Shown here: positions 14,559-21,991 of the stretch, piece after piece
How positions within the stretch are numbered: the stretch's first letter is position 1
How the letters are laid out: every line of letters starts with the position of its first letter
NCBI GenBank assembly: GCA_964537505.1
Contig: CAZICK010000050.1
Location: forward strand, 1-27,766
DNA from: DAINBT01 sp036732785
Lineage (GTDB): Bacteria > Planctomycetota > Phycisphaerae > Sedimentisphaerales > SM23-30
Reading direction: 5' to 3'
Length of the DNA: 27,766 nucleotides
Program-made: the position numbers and the translations under genes
Notes under the pieces: model-generated
What the model was told of the DNA's origin: nothing
What the model saw: only the letters and a program-made list of their open reading frames with translations
Databases searched by the model: none

Positions 14559-16055
14559 ATGGCAGAGAGCGAAAACAACGTCGAACAAAAGCAAGAAGAA
14601 TTTGACTGCACGGTGACCGTGGAAGACAGTGGTGCGTGGAAAAAGAAGATCGCAGTACAGGTTCCGCGCAAACAGATCGACAAGGAACTGAACAATCAGT
14701 ACAGCGAATTACGCAAAACCGCCGACATACCGGGGTTTCGCAAGGGCCATGCCCCGCGAAAGCTTTTCGAAAAGCGTTTCGGCCACGATGTAACGAACCA
14801 GGCGAAACTGCGTCTGTTGGCTCAGGCTTTTGAAAAAATAGACGAAGACCAGCATTTTGAGGTGCTGGGCGAGCCGGATTTCGACCCGGAAAAGATAGAA
14901 CTGCCCGAATCCGGCGATCTGGACTTCGAGTACGAAATTGAAGTCAAACCTGAGTTTGAGATACCAACGCTGGAAGGGATCAGGATCGAAAAACAGGTTG
15001 TCAAGATCGATGAGAAACGTGTCAATGAGGCCCTGGAAGCCCTGCGTCGCCGATATGGAAAGATGGATGAGGTAGAGACGGCTCAGGCAGGCGATATGAT
15101 ACGTGCCGATGTAACCATGAAGGTCGAAGGCATAGAACAGAGCGAAACGGCCCAGGATCTGCCCGTGCGAGTCGGCCCCACCGTTGTAATGGGAGTTTGG
15201 TTCGAGGATATGGCCAAGGTGCTCACCGGGGCCAAGTCCGGCCAGATAAAAACCGCCACCGCAGAGGTGCCGGATACCTACGAAAAAGAAGAATACCGAG
15301 GCAAAAACGCTGAATTTACCATCGAAGTCAAGCTTATCAATCGCCTGATACCGGCCGAGATGAACAAAGAGTTTTTCGGGTCATTTGGTGTGGAAGACGA
15401 AGAGGCGCTAAGACGTGGCATCCAGGAAAGTCTGGAGGGCCATGTTGATCGGGAAGTGCGCACCCATTCGGTCCGGCAGATATATAAGTACCTGGAGGAA
15501 AATATCGAGTTCGAGCTTCCCGCAGGGGTAGCGGCACGATATTCCGACCGGATGCTCAGTCGGCGTTACTATGAGTTGTTGCAGCAGGGAGTATCGCAGG
15601 AACAGTTGGTAGAGAATATGGAAAAATTGCGGGCTTCCAGCAGTGAACAAGCCGCCCAAGAGCTGAAAATGAGCTTTATTATGGAGCGAGTGGCCGATAA
15701 ACTGGAAATTGAAGTGAGTGAAATGGAAATTAACGGTTATATTGCCAATATGGCGGCGCAGCAGCGGCGGCGACCGGAACGCCTGCGTGATGAACTGGAC
15801 CGGCAGGGCCGAAGTGGTATGCTAAAACACCAGATCAGGGAGGAAAAAGCCATTGATCGTATTTTAGAGATGGCTGATGTGGTGGACGCCCCGGCAGTGG
15901 AAGAAGAAGCGTCTAAGCCGAAAACCAGAAAAAAAGCTGCCGAAAAACCCGCGGAATCGACGGGAAAAACGAAGGAAAACGCCGTGGAAAACGCCGCCCA
16001 CAAAAAAACCTCGCGAAAAGACGTCAAACGCAAGCCGCCTTCAGCCGATGATTAA
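14559..16055 (+). CDS. tig: Trigger factor with basic C-terminal extension
   Basis: A ribosome-associated chaperone and peptidyl-prolyl isomerase that meets nascent chains at the exit tunnel. It has the N-terminal ribosome-binding domain with the signature PGFRKGHAPRKLFEKRFG, a central PPIase (FKBP-like) domain (AGDMIRADVTMKVEG to AEFTIEVKLINRLIPAEM), and the helical C-terminal chaperone domain. I choose ATG 14559 (MAESENN), 8 nt after AGGGA. An in-frame ATG at 14511 adds 16 residues without a good ribosome-binding site. At 498 aa it is longer than the usual ~430; the excess is mostly a Lys/Ala/Glu-rich tail (KPKTRKKAAEKPAESTGKTK, then KKTSRKDVKRK) that may bind RNA or the ribosome. clpP1 starts 56 nt after the stop, the classical tig-clpP association. 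Confidence 0.93.
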   Translation: MAESENNVEQKQEEFDCTVTVEDSGAWKKKIAVQVPRKQIDKELNNQYSELRKTADIPGFRKGHAPRKLFEKRFGHDVTNQAKLRLLAQAFEKIDEDQHFEVLGEPDFDPEKIELPESGDLDFEYEIEVKPEFEIPTLEGIRIEKQVVKIDEKRVNEALEALRRRYGKMDEVETAQAGDMIRADVTMKVEGIEQSETAQDLPVRVGPTVVMGVWFEDMAKVLTGAKSGQIKTATAEVPDTYEKEEYRGKNAEFTIEVKLINRLIPAEMNKEFFGSFGVEDEEALRRGIQESLEGHVDREVRTHSVRQIYKYLEENIEFELPAGVAARYSDRMLSRRYYELLQQGVSQEQLVENMEKLRASSSEQAAQELKMSFIMERVADKLEIEVSEMEINGYIANMAAQQRRRPERLRDELDRQGRSGMLKHQIREEKAIDRILEMADVVDAPAVEEEASKPKTRKKAAEKPAESTGKTKENAVENAAHKKTSRKDVKRKPPSADD

Positions 16056-16111
16056 ACTATACAACAATACGGATACAACCCACGGGAAGTTTTACCGTTA
16101 AGGAATAGTTC

Positions 16112-16768
16112 ATGGAAATATATCGACCCGAAATGATAAAACAGGCAACGCAATTGTCCGACCTCGGTAGTTATCAGCGTACCAGGGAAATGGGACTCAA
16201 TGAAATGCTGCTGGAGAACCGGTGTGTCTTCATGGATATGCCGCTGGACCCATCCATGATAACCAATCAGGGCACAATCACCTCAGTAATAATCAAATCG
16301 CTGTTGTATCTGGACAACCTCAAGCGTGGCAGTGACATCCATTTATACATCAACTGTCCCGGAGGCAGTGTGGACGATACGATGGCGATTTACGATACTA
16401 TGCAGTTTATCGTTTCCGATGTCTGCACATACTGTGTGGGCCATGCCGCCAGTGGCGGCGCGGTGATTTTGGCCGCCGGGACCAAAGGAAAACGTTACGC
16501 CCTGCCCCACTCGAAAATCATGCTGCATCAACCCTGGGGCGGAGTCAGCGGCCAGGCGGCGGATATTGAAATCCAGGCCAAGGAAATTATCAAAACCAGA
16601 AAAATGATTGACGAAGTTCTGGCCCTTCATACCGGCCAGCCTATCGAGAAGATCCGCCAGGAAACAGAGCGAGACCATCACATGACCGCAGAGGAAGCTA
16701 AAGAGTACGGCTTAGTTGACGAAGTACTACAGCCCCAGGAAGAAGTAAAAAAGGGGGACGGTAAATGA
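16112..16768 (+). CDS. clpP1: ClpP protease subunit 1
   Basis: The ATP-dependent protease core, which degrades substrates fed by ClpX/ClpA-type unfoldases. It has 218 aa. The triad is complete: S114 in GHAASGGAVILAAG, H139 in IMLHQPWGG, and D188 in ETERDHHM with the standard 49-residue His-Asp spacing. The Gly-rich strand is INCPGGSVDDTMAIYD. AAGGA precedes the ATG at 7-nt spacing. It is the middle gene of tig-clpP1-clpP2, and the second ClpP lies 118 bp downstream. The neighbouring paralogue suggests a mixed ClpP1P2 tetradecamer. No clpX is present in the window. Confidence 0.94.
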   Translation: MEIYRPEMIKQATQLSDLGSYQRTREMGLNEMLLENRCVFMDMPLDPSMITNQGTITSVIIKSLLYLDNLKRGSDIHLYINCPGGSVDDTMAIYDTMQFIVSDVCTYCVGHAASGGAVILAAGTKGKRYALPHSKIMLHQPWGGVSGQAADIEIQAKEIIKTRKMIDEVLALHTGQPIEKIRQETERDHHMTAEEAKEYGLVDEVLQPQEEVKKGDGK

Positions 16769-16795
16769 GCAGATAGATCGGCAGCCGGGTAGATG

Positions 16796-16815
16796 GGCAG
16801 GTGATCGGACCTGCC
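16796..16815. repeat. Hairpin between clpP1 and clpP2
   Basis: GGCAGGT and ACCTGCC form a perfect 7-bp stem with a 6-nt loop in the 118-bp gap between the two clpP genes. No T-run follows. It could be a processing or partial attenuation site that uncouples expression of the two subunits. Confidence 0.55.
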
Positions 16816-16886
16816 AATAAGCAAACGGCTGGATTTCCACTTATCTGTTCATATACTCATCCACTATCAAATAAGCGAGAAGTGAT

Positions 16887-17519
16887 ATGACCAACTTGAT
16901 ACCTATGGTAATCGAAACAACCGGACGCGGAGAGCGAGCTTACGACATATATTCGCGTCTGTTACGCGACCGCATTATTTTCCTGGGCGGCGAGGTGGAC
17001 GATGAAACCGCCAACCTGGTTATCGCGCAAATGTTGTTCCTGAGCAATGAAGACACGAAAAGCGACATCCACCTTTACATCAATTCGCCAGGTGGATCGG
17101 TAACCGCGGGACTGGCGATTTACGACACTATGCGTTTTCTGCGTTGTGACGTAAGCACTTACTGCGTGGGGCTGGCCGCGAGTATGGGTGCGGTACTGCT
17201 GTTGGGCGGAGCAAAAGGTAAACGCAACATCTTAACCAATTCCAGCGTCCTGTTGCATCAGCCCATGATTCGCGGACAAATCACCGGACCGGCGACCGAC
17301 CTCCAAATAGAAGCCGAAGAAATGCTCCGTGTACGCAGTCGTTTATATAATATTATTGCCGAACACACCGGCAAAAACCTGGATACCGTCGAAAAAGACT
17401 GTGACCGTAATTACTGGATGGATGCGCAGAAGTGCGTAGAATACGGTATAGCTGACAAAATCCTGGAAAAAATGCCGGAAACAGACTTGTCTGAAAAAAG
17501 CGATGACAAAACCCAATAA
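16887..17519 (+). CDS. clpP2: ClpP paralogue 2 with Asn in place of catalytic Asp
   Basis: A 210-aa ClpP-fold protein. The nucleophile S99 (GLAASMGAVLLLGG) and H124 (LLHQPMIRGQ) are in place. The third triad position, aligned through ATDLQIE and HTG, is N175 in DCDRNYWM (codon AAT at 17409-17411), where active paralogues have Asp. The loop after His is two residues longer than in E. coli ClpP (known sequence), which accounts for the shift. Listeria ClpP1 is known to carry Asn at this site and to depend on its partner ClpP2, so a hetero-oligomer with the intact upstream paralogue is likely here. The lipoprotein gene starts 9 nt after the stop. Confidence 0.9.
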   Translation: MTNLIPMVIETTGRGERAYDIYSRLLRDRIIFLGGEVDDETANLVIAQMLFLSNEDTKSDIHLYINSPGGSVTAGLAIYDTMRFLRCDVSTYCVGLAASMGAVLLLGGAKGKRNILTNSSVLLHQPMIRGQITGPATDLQIEAEEMLRVRSRLYNIIAEHTGKNLDTVEKDCDRNYWMDAQKCVEYGIADKILEKMPETDLSEKSDDKTQ

Positions 17520-17528
17520 GGCCCGGTT

Positions 17529-18149
17529 ATGCCCAACCAATCAGCAATAACCGTCGGGCTTTTGTTAGCCCTGACCGCAGGAGGATGCGGACTTATTGTC
17601 CCTCCGAAACCCGCCGAGACCATTTCCAAAAAAGACCTCTTGATGCAGGTGGAACAACTCCGGCAGGAGCTGACGGCAAAACAAAAGCAAAACGAAAAGC
17701 TAAATGAACAATTGACCGCATTACGGGGTTTTCCTGCCGATCGTTTGCAACGTCTGGTCCATCCGGTCGAGATATCCTTTGGCCGGTTCACCCGGGCTTA
17801 TGACCAAAACGGCGACGGCCTCGATGACGGGATAATTGTTTACCTGCTGCTGAGAGACACACAGGGCGACAGAATCAAGGCGACCGGTCAGGTAACTATC
17901 GAACTGTGGAACTTGGCCGAGCCTCAGGGCGGGTATCTCCTCCAGCAGTGGCAGTACGGCCTGGACGAACTGCCAGAGCAATGGCTCAGCGGCTTCATGA
18001 CGGACCATTACAAATTCGAGCTGACGTGGGAAAAACCTCCACGTTCTTCGAACCTCACCCTCAAGCTGAGATTCAAAGACGCCCTGACCGGTAAACTCTT
18101 CGAAATCCAGAAAATGATAACCGCCTCCGTTTTACTGGCGGCTGGCTGA
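17529..18149 (+). CDS. Lipoprotein with coiled coil and EF-hand-like loop
   Basis: I do not recognise a named family. The 206-aa product starts with a lipoprotein signal peptide: hydrophobic ITVGLLLALTAGG and lipobox LTAGGC with C20 as the lipidated cysteine. Residues ~34-66 (KKDLLMQVEQLRQELTAKQK onward) look like a short coiled coil. The next part contains YDQNGDGLDDG (91-101), an EF-hand/dockerin-like calcium loop with acidic residues at alternate positions. The remainder is beta-rich (QVTIELWNL, FELTWEKP, LTLKLRFKD). It would sit in the envelope facing the periplasm. It starts 9 nt after clpP2 and probably shares its transcript, though a functional link to Clp is not evident. Confidence 0.75.
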   Translation: MPNQSAITVGLLLALTAGGCGLIVPPKPAETISKKDLLMQVEQLRQELTAKQKQNEKLNEQLTALRGFPADRLQRLVHPVEISFGRFTRAYDQNGDGLDDGIIVYLLLRDTQGDRIKATGQVTIELWNLAEPQGGYLLQQWQYGLDELPEQWLSGFMTDHYKFELTWEKPPRSSNLTLKLRFKDALTGKLFEIQKMITASVLLAAG

Positions 18150-18194
18150 AAGTTATGTGGATCCTTGGGGTAGTACAAAATATAATCTATGGAA

Positions 18195-19313
18195 TCACAT
18201 AATCTTAACTAATTCTTTTTTGATTCTGTTCAGGCCTTCTTTCCATTTTTGTTCATCCGAACCGCCTAACCAAAGACGAATATAGCCTTCCATGCCCAGT
18301 TGTGCGCCTGGCACGAACAGGGTATTTTGATTTTTCAATGTTCTTTCGCATAGCTGGGCGCTTGGAATATCGGCGTTGTATTTCAGAAAACAGATCGGCG
18401 CTGCCTTAGGCTCTTTGAATGTGAAGAAATCGCCAAAAGAGCCTACCCATTCTCTGAAGTATTCGATATTCTTTTGTAATATTTTTTGCGTACGCGAGTA
18501 TAATTTTTCACGATTATCTTTTCTTACCGCTATACGGGCGATGTAATCGGAGAGTTTGTTCGGGCAAATGGTAATATAGTCGTGCTGCGTCCAGCAATCA
18601 TAGACAACTTGTTTCGGACCGATTATCCAGCCTATGCGAGCTCCCGGAATACCATAAGCCTTTGACAATCCGCTTGTCACTATTACTTTATCGCTCATTC
18701 CCCAAAAGCTCGTTGTGCGCTTACCATCCAGCTCAGCGCCTAAATACACTTCATCCGATATTAAATAAGTGTCTGTTTCCTCACATCTTTTAACAATTCT
18801 CTCCATTGACTTTTTTGTCAGGACAGAACCGGTCGGATTGTTCGGATTGGAGATATAAACCAGGCGGGTATTTTTATTTACCGCTTTTTCAAATTCTTCC
18901 CAGTCCGGTTCCCAGTCTTTTTCCACCCTTAAGAAAAACGTATTTACCTTCGCGCAAAGGCTCCTGGGGGCTCCCCACATTTGCATATAATTAGGAACTT
19001 CAAAGGCAAACTCATCACCTGGCTGCAGTTGGCTCAAGGCCAGAAGATAATTCGCTTCGGATGTCCCGTTGGTAACTTCTATGTTCTCACGCTTAGCGCC
19101 TGGGTAAATCCTGGCCAACAGGTCTTTAAGCTCAGGCGTACCGTCGCCTTGACTGTAACCCAGTGGCATATTCATTGCCGCATCCATATCAAAACCCATT
19201 TTCACCAAATCGTTGAGTGAAATAGGCATAATGCCGCTTTCTGACATATCGTACTCTACAAGATTTTCCCAGGTTGACTGCATTCTCTCCATTTCGAAGA
19301 TATCCATTTTCAT
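18195..19313 (-). CDS. Class I/II PLP-dependent aminotransferase
   Basis: A fold-type I PLP enzyme of 372 aa that transfers amino groups between an amino acid and a 2-oxo acid. Visible motifs are the substrate/cofactor loop YSQGDGTPELKD, SNPNNPTG (about 155-162), the PLP-phenol Asp in SDEVY (D187), the Schiff-base lysine K218 in TSGLSKAYGIPGARIGW, and the carboxylate-binding Arg near the end (GYIRLWLGG). AAGGAG (19323-19328) precedes the ATG at 9-nt spacing. It is the last gene of the minus-strand set trmB, cyclodeaminase-family gene, aminotransferase, 42 nt after its neighbour. Pairing with an ornithine cyclodeaminase-like enzyme suggests catabolism or synthesis of one amino acid, but the substrate cannot be assigned. 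Confidence 0.88.
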   Translation of the reverse strand: MKMDIFEMERMQSTWENLVEYDMSESGIMPISLNDLVKMGFDMDAAMNMPLGYSQGDGTPELKDLLARIYPGAKRENIEVTNGTSEANYLLALSQLQPGDEFAFEVPNYMQMWGAPRSLCAKVNTFFLRVEKDWEPDWEEFEKAVNKNTRLVYISNPNNPTGSVLTKKSMERIVKRCEETDTYLISDEVYLGAELDGKRTTSFWGMSDKVIVTSGLSKAYGIPGARIGWIIGPKQVVYDCWTQHDYITICPNKLSDYIARIAVRKDNREKLYSRTQKILQKNIEYFREWVGSFGDFFTFKEPKAAPICFLKYNADIPSAQLCERTLKNQNTLFVPGAQLGMEGYIRLWLGGSDEQKWKEGLNRIKKELVKIM

Positions 19314-19355
19314 GTCTTGATTCTCCTTGTACTTGATTTCTAAAAATTAAAGTGA

Positions 19356-20312
19356 TTAACAATTACTATTTAATGCCGCATATACGGCTTTTGCAATTTG
19401 AATATCCTGAACAGCAACACCGGTTAAATCTGCGACTGTTATCTGTTCATCGGACGAACGTTTTTTTGCTTTACCTTGTATTACATTACCGAGTTCACAT
19501 ATTTTGTCTTTACCGATAATACCGGCTTCCAGGGCCTTAAAAATCTCTCCCCTGCATTCGCACTGACTGATACTGTCTGCAACAACAATATCCGCTTTCG
19601 CCAAAACCTGTGAGTCCAATTCCTGTTTCACGGGAGTGTCAGCCCCTATAGCGGTAATATGGGCGCCCTTTTGAATTGCATCAGCCGAGATTAAAGGCGT
19701 CGTCGATGGCGTAGTAGTTACAATTAAATCACTACAGTTTGCTACTTCGTTTGCATCTAAACAAGTAGTTATTGAAAACCCTTGTTTTTCCATATCGCTT
19801 TTGTAACGCGAAAGTTCTTCATCGCTCACCCCCCAGACCATTACATCTTTGCAGGCAACAATTTTTGCCAAAAATGACAACTGCATCCGGGCCTGGAGTC
19901 CTGCCCCGATAATTCCGATTCGCCCAATACTATCTTTTGCCAAATGCCTTGCCGCCACCGCTCCCGCCGCCGCGGTTCGAACATTAGTCAAGTATCCTCT
20001 GTCATTTAACAAACAGAGCAGCTCACCGGTTTTCTGATTGAAAATCAACATGAGTCCGTCACTGGAGGGAATTGCGAAATCCTGATTCTTATAAAACCCC
20101 GATGCGATCTTAATCACATAATATTCATCGTTTTTTATGAACCCATATTTAATATGAACATCACCGGGAGGGTCTGGAAAAATCATTTCGCCAACAGGTG
20201 GAACGACAACCTCGCCATTGGAATACGCAACAAACCCCTGCTCTATAATGCTGACAGTATCAACCTGTTGCAATGCAGTTTCAATTTGACTCAATTCATA
20301 AACCTTAACCAC
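19356..20312 (-). CDS. Ornithine cyclodeaminase/mu-crystallin family protein
   Basis: The family includes ornithine cyclodeaminase, alanine dehydrogenase and ketimine reductases, all NAD(P)-dependent enzymes acting on amino- or imino-acids. The 318-aa protein has the substrate-site lysine K68 in YYVIKIASGFYKN, the segment SSDGLMLIFNQKTGELLCLLND, then YLTNVRTAAAGAVAARHLA with R112. The Rossmann glycine motif is GIIGAGLQARMQL (about 133-145), and the distal VADLTGVAVQDIQIAKAVY is typical. The GTG start at 20312 lies 16 nt after the trmB stop. The aminotransferase follows 42 nt on, so the two enzymes likely act on the same substrate family. Family is secure, reaction not. Confidence 0.87.
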   Translation of the reverse strand: MVKVYELSQIETALQQVDTVSIIEQGFVAYSNGEVVVPPVGEMIFPDPPGDVHIKYGFIKNDEYYVIKIASGFYKNQDFAIPSSDGLMLIFNQKTGELLCLLNDRGYLTNVRTAAAGAVAARHLAKDSIGRIGIIGAGLQARMQLSFLAKIVACKDVMVWGVSDEELSRYKSDMEKQGFSITTCLDANEVANCSDLIVTTTPSTTPLISADAIQKGAHITAIGADTPVKQELDSQVLAKADIVVADSISQCECRGEIFKALEAGIIGKDKICELGNVIQGKAKKRSSDEQITVADLTGVAVQDIQIAKAVYAALNSNC

Positions 20313-20328
20313 TTTTTCACCACTTCAC

Positions 20329-20961
20329 TTATCCGGACGAGGCTTTTTTCAGGGCCAACGTGTATATTTTTCGACCTTCATTCAGATATTTACGTTCGAA
20401 GTTAGACCCAACCCATTCGCCCGGATCAGCAGCCCCTGTGGGATAAAAATCAACCTGCTCGAACACCTTGGCAATATCCGGATGACGCAATAATACCTCA
20501 CTGATAATCTCGAAGTAATCGGCATGATCGGTTGCGACGCGTAATTGACCTTCTGCGGTCAAAACGCGAATCACCTGTAATATATTTGCCACGGCAAAAA
20601 ATCGCCGTTTATGATGCCGTTTCTTGGGCCAGGGATCGGGAAAGTATATGTGAAACGTCTCGACCGACCCATCCGGCAAAAAATGTCCGATAAACTCACG
20701 AGCGTCAGCCCGCAGTATCCGAACATTATTCATCTGCCATCGCCTCATACGGTCAACACTGTAGCGATAATACTTATTGGCCCATTCGATACCCAGGAAA
20801 TTTACCTCCGGCCGAAGCCTGGCCTCGTTCAGCAGAAAAGTACCTTTACCAGAGCCGACCTCTATCTGGACCGGCCCGACCCGAACGAATAGTTTCCCTA
20901 AGTCTATAAAGGGCAAATAGTTATCAAGGTCAACCGCAATGTTTTCATCGGTTATCAGCAA
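20329..20961 (-). CDS. trmB: tRNA (guanine-N7-)-methyltransferase
   Basis: It methylates G46 in the tRNA variable loop with S-adenosylmethionine. The 210-aa protein has the SAM-binding motif QIEVGSGKGTFLL, the acidic GIEWANKYY, and the diagnostic TrmB signature YFPDPWPKKRHHKRR, followed by a C-terminal SNFERKYLNEGRKIYTL. The start is TTG at 20961, supported by AGGAG at 7-nt spacing on the minus strand; it reads MLITDENIAVDL. The gene heads a minus-strand operon and is divergent from the isochorismatase-fold gene, with overlapping promoters between them. Confidence 0.94.
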   Translation of the reverse strand: MLITDENIAVDLDNYLPFIDLGKLFVRVGPVQIEVGSGKGTFLLNEARLRPEVNFLGIEWANKYYRYSVDRMRRWQMNNVRILRADAREFIGHFLPDGSVETFHIYFPDPWPKKRHHKRRFFAVANILQVIRVLTAEGQLRVATDHADYFEIISEVLLRHPDIAKVFEQVDFYPTGAADPGEWVGSNFERKYLNEGRKIYTLALKKASSG

Positions 20962-20976
20962 ATTTGCTTCTCCTGC

Positions 20977-21030
20977 TTGTCAAATATCATTATCGAGAGC
21001 TATGATATTATATAGGTGATTGTTCGTCAA
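20977..21030. promoter_or_regulatory. Divergent promoters sharing one -10 region
   Basis: Plus strand: TTGTCA (20977-20982), 18-bp spacer, TATGAT (21001-21006). Minus strand: TTGACG (21030-21025), 17-bp spacer, TATCAT (21007-21002). The two -10 boxes overlap almost completely, and the dyad AATATCAT (20983-20990)/ATGATATT (21002-21009) covers the left part. This would be a bidirectional promoter for trmB and the isochorismatase-fold gene. Confidence 0.6.
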
Positions 21031-21170
21031 TGAATTTTACCGAGCCACAGTCTCGACGCCAGGATTGGAAACCTTAAAGCTGATGCCGTGGTTTGACGAT
21101 GTGAAATCAGTGTTTCTCTTACTTGGATGATGTTATGCCGGACTAAAACCAGAAAAGGCAGGTCTGATAA

Positions 21171-21854
21171 ATGGCAAAGTTATTGCGACGAAGATTTCGC
21201 CGTGTCCTGGTTGATGTTGATACCCAATACGATCTGATCTGCCAGGACAATCAGGACCACAGCGATTTGCTGCGTAATATACGTCGGCTCATTGCCTGGA
21301 GTCGGGTAAACCATGTTCCTGTCATTTCCACCGCCCTGACCAACAGACCGGTCAGTTGTCCTGAGGTGTTATCTGATACGGGTATCTTTTGCATGGAAGG
21401 CAGTCCAGGCCAAAAAAAAATCCGTTATACGATACTGACATCAAACGTTCTGTTTGGGCCGGATAACCGTATGGATCTGCCCCGGCACATCCTGAGCGAT
21501 TATCAACAGATAATCTTTGAAAAACGCTCTGAAGACCCGTTCCTGATGCCGCGTGCCGATCGGCTATTGTCTGAGTTGAGAGCGGATGAGTTTGTAGTTT
21601 TCGGTATCGGACTGGAAAACGCTATAAAGCATACCGTTTTAGGGCTGCTGCGCCGCGGGAAACGCGTACAATTGGTTTTCGACGCCATCGACCGGGGCAA
21701 TAGTGATGTCGAAGTAGCCCTGAGAAAGCTGGAAGCCAAGGGTGCTAAGCTGGTCAAAACCGCTTCTGTCGCCGGACGCAGCCGATTGTGCGGCAGAATC
21801 AGCCATCGCGGTCCATGGCACGCTTCTATGCTCATCAACGCTCGAATCGGTTAG
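21171..21854 (+). CDS. Isochorismatase-fold protein lacking catalytic Cys
   Basis: A 227-aa protein of the isochorismatase/nicotinamidase (cysteine hydrolase) superfamily. The N-terminal strand VLVDVDTQYDLI provides the catalytic Asp (D17) in the D-x-Q-x-D pattern, and K118 in IIFEKRSEDPF is the expected lysine. At the cysteine position the usual G-x-x-T-x-x-C-V is replaced by FGIGLENAIKHTVLG, giving A151 where Cys should be, and the usual cis-peptide context also differs. The protein is therefore probably not a classical hydrolase and may bind a ligand or act by another mechanism. The ATG follows GGCAGGT at about 8-nt spacing. The predicted promoter gives a leader of about 150 nt. It stands alone between trmB (divergent) and pyk. 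Confidence 0.75.
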   Translation: MAKLLRRRFRRVLVDVDTQYDLICQDNQDHSDLLRNIRRLIAWSRVNHVPVISTALTNRPVSCPEVLSDTGIFCMEGSPGQKKIRYTILTSNVLFGPDNRMDLPRHILSDYQQIIFEKRSEDPFLMPRADRLLSELRADEFVVFGIGLENAIKHTVLGLLRRGKRVQLVFDAIDRGNSDVEVALRKLEAKGAKLVKTASVAGRSRLCGRISHRGPWHASMLINARIG

Positions 21855-21879
21855 CGAAGCAGTTTTATACCCATAACGA

Positions 21880-21908
21880 TTGAATTCCCCCGTTTTTTTT
21901 ATTATATT
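21880..21908 (+). promoter_or_regulatory. Possible pyk promoter
   Basis: TTGAAT (21880-21885), a 17-bp spacer containing T8, and TATATT (21903-21908). The match is moderate. A transcript from here would have a leader of about 75 nt ending in the shared palindromic element. Confidence 0.4.
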
Positions 21909-21970
21909 TATATCCTGAAAACCTTTACAATTTACGCTGGTGTTACAATTAGCCTTTCCAGGAATTACCG

Positions 21971-21991
21971 TACCCATTGGGTATAACAATG
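21971..21991 (+). promoter_or_regulatory. 21-bp palindromic element shared with mnmA (copy 2)
   Basis: It carries the same TACCC-R-TT-GGGTATAA-Y-AATG arrangement as 11923-11943. Here the final ATG (21989-21991) is the in-frame pyk start. The inverted repeat TACCC/GGGTA could fold as a small hairpin ending 5 nt before the start codon, in place of a Shine-Dalgarno. Confidence 0.7.
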
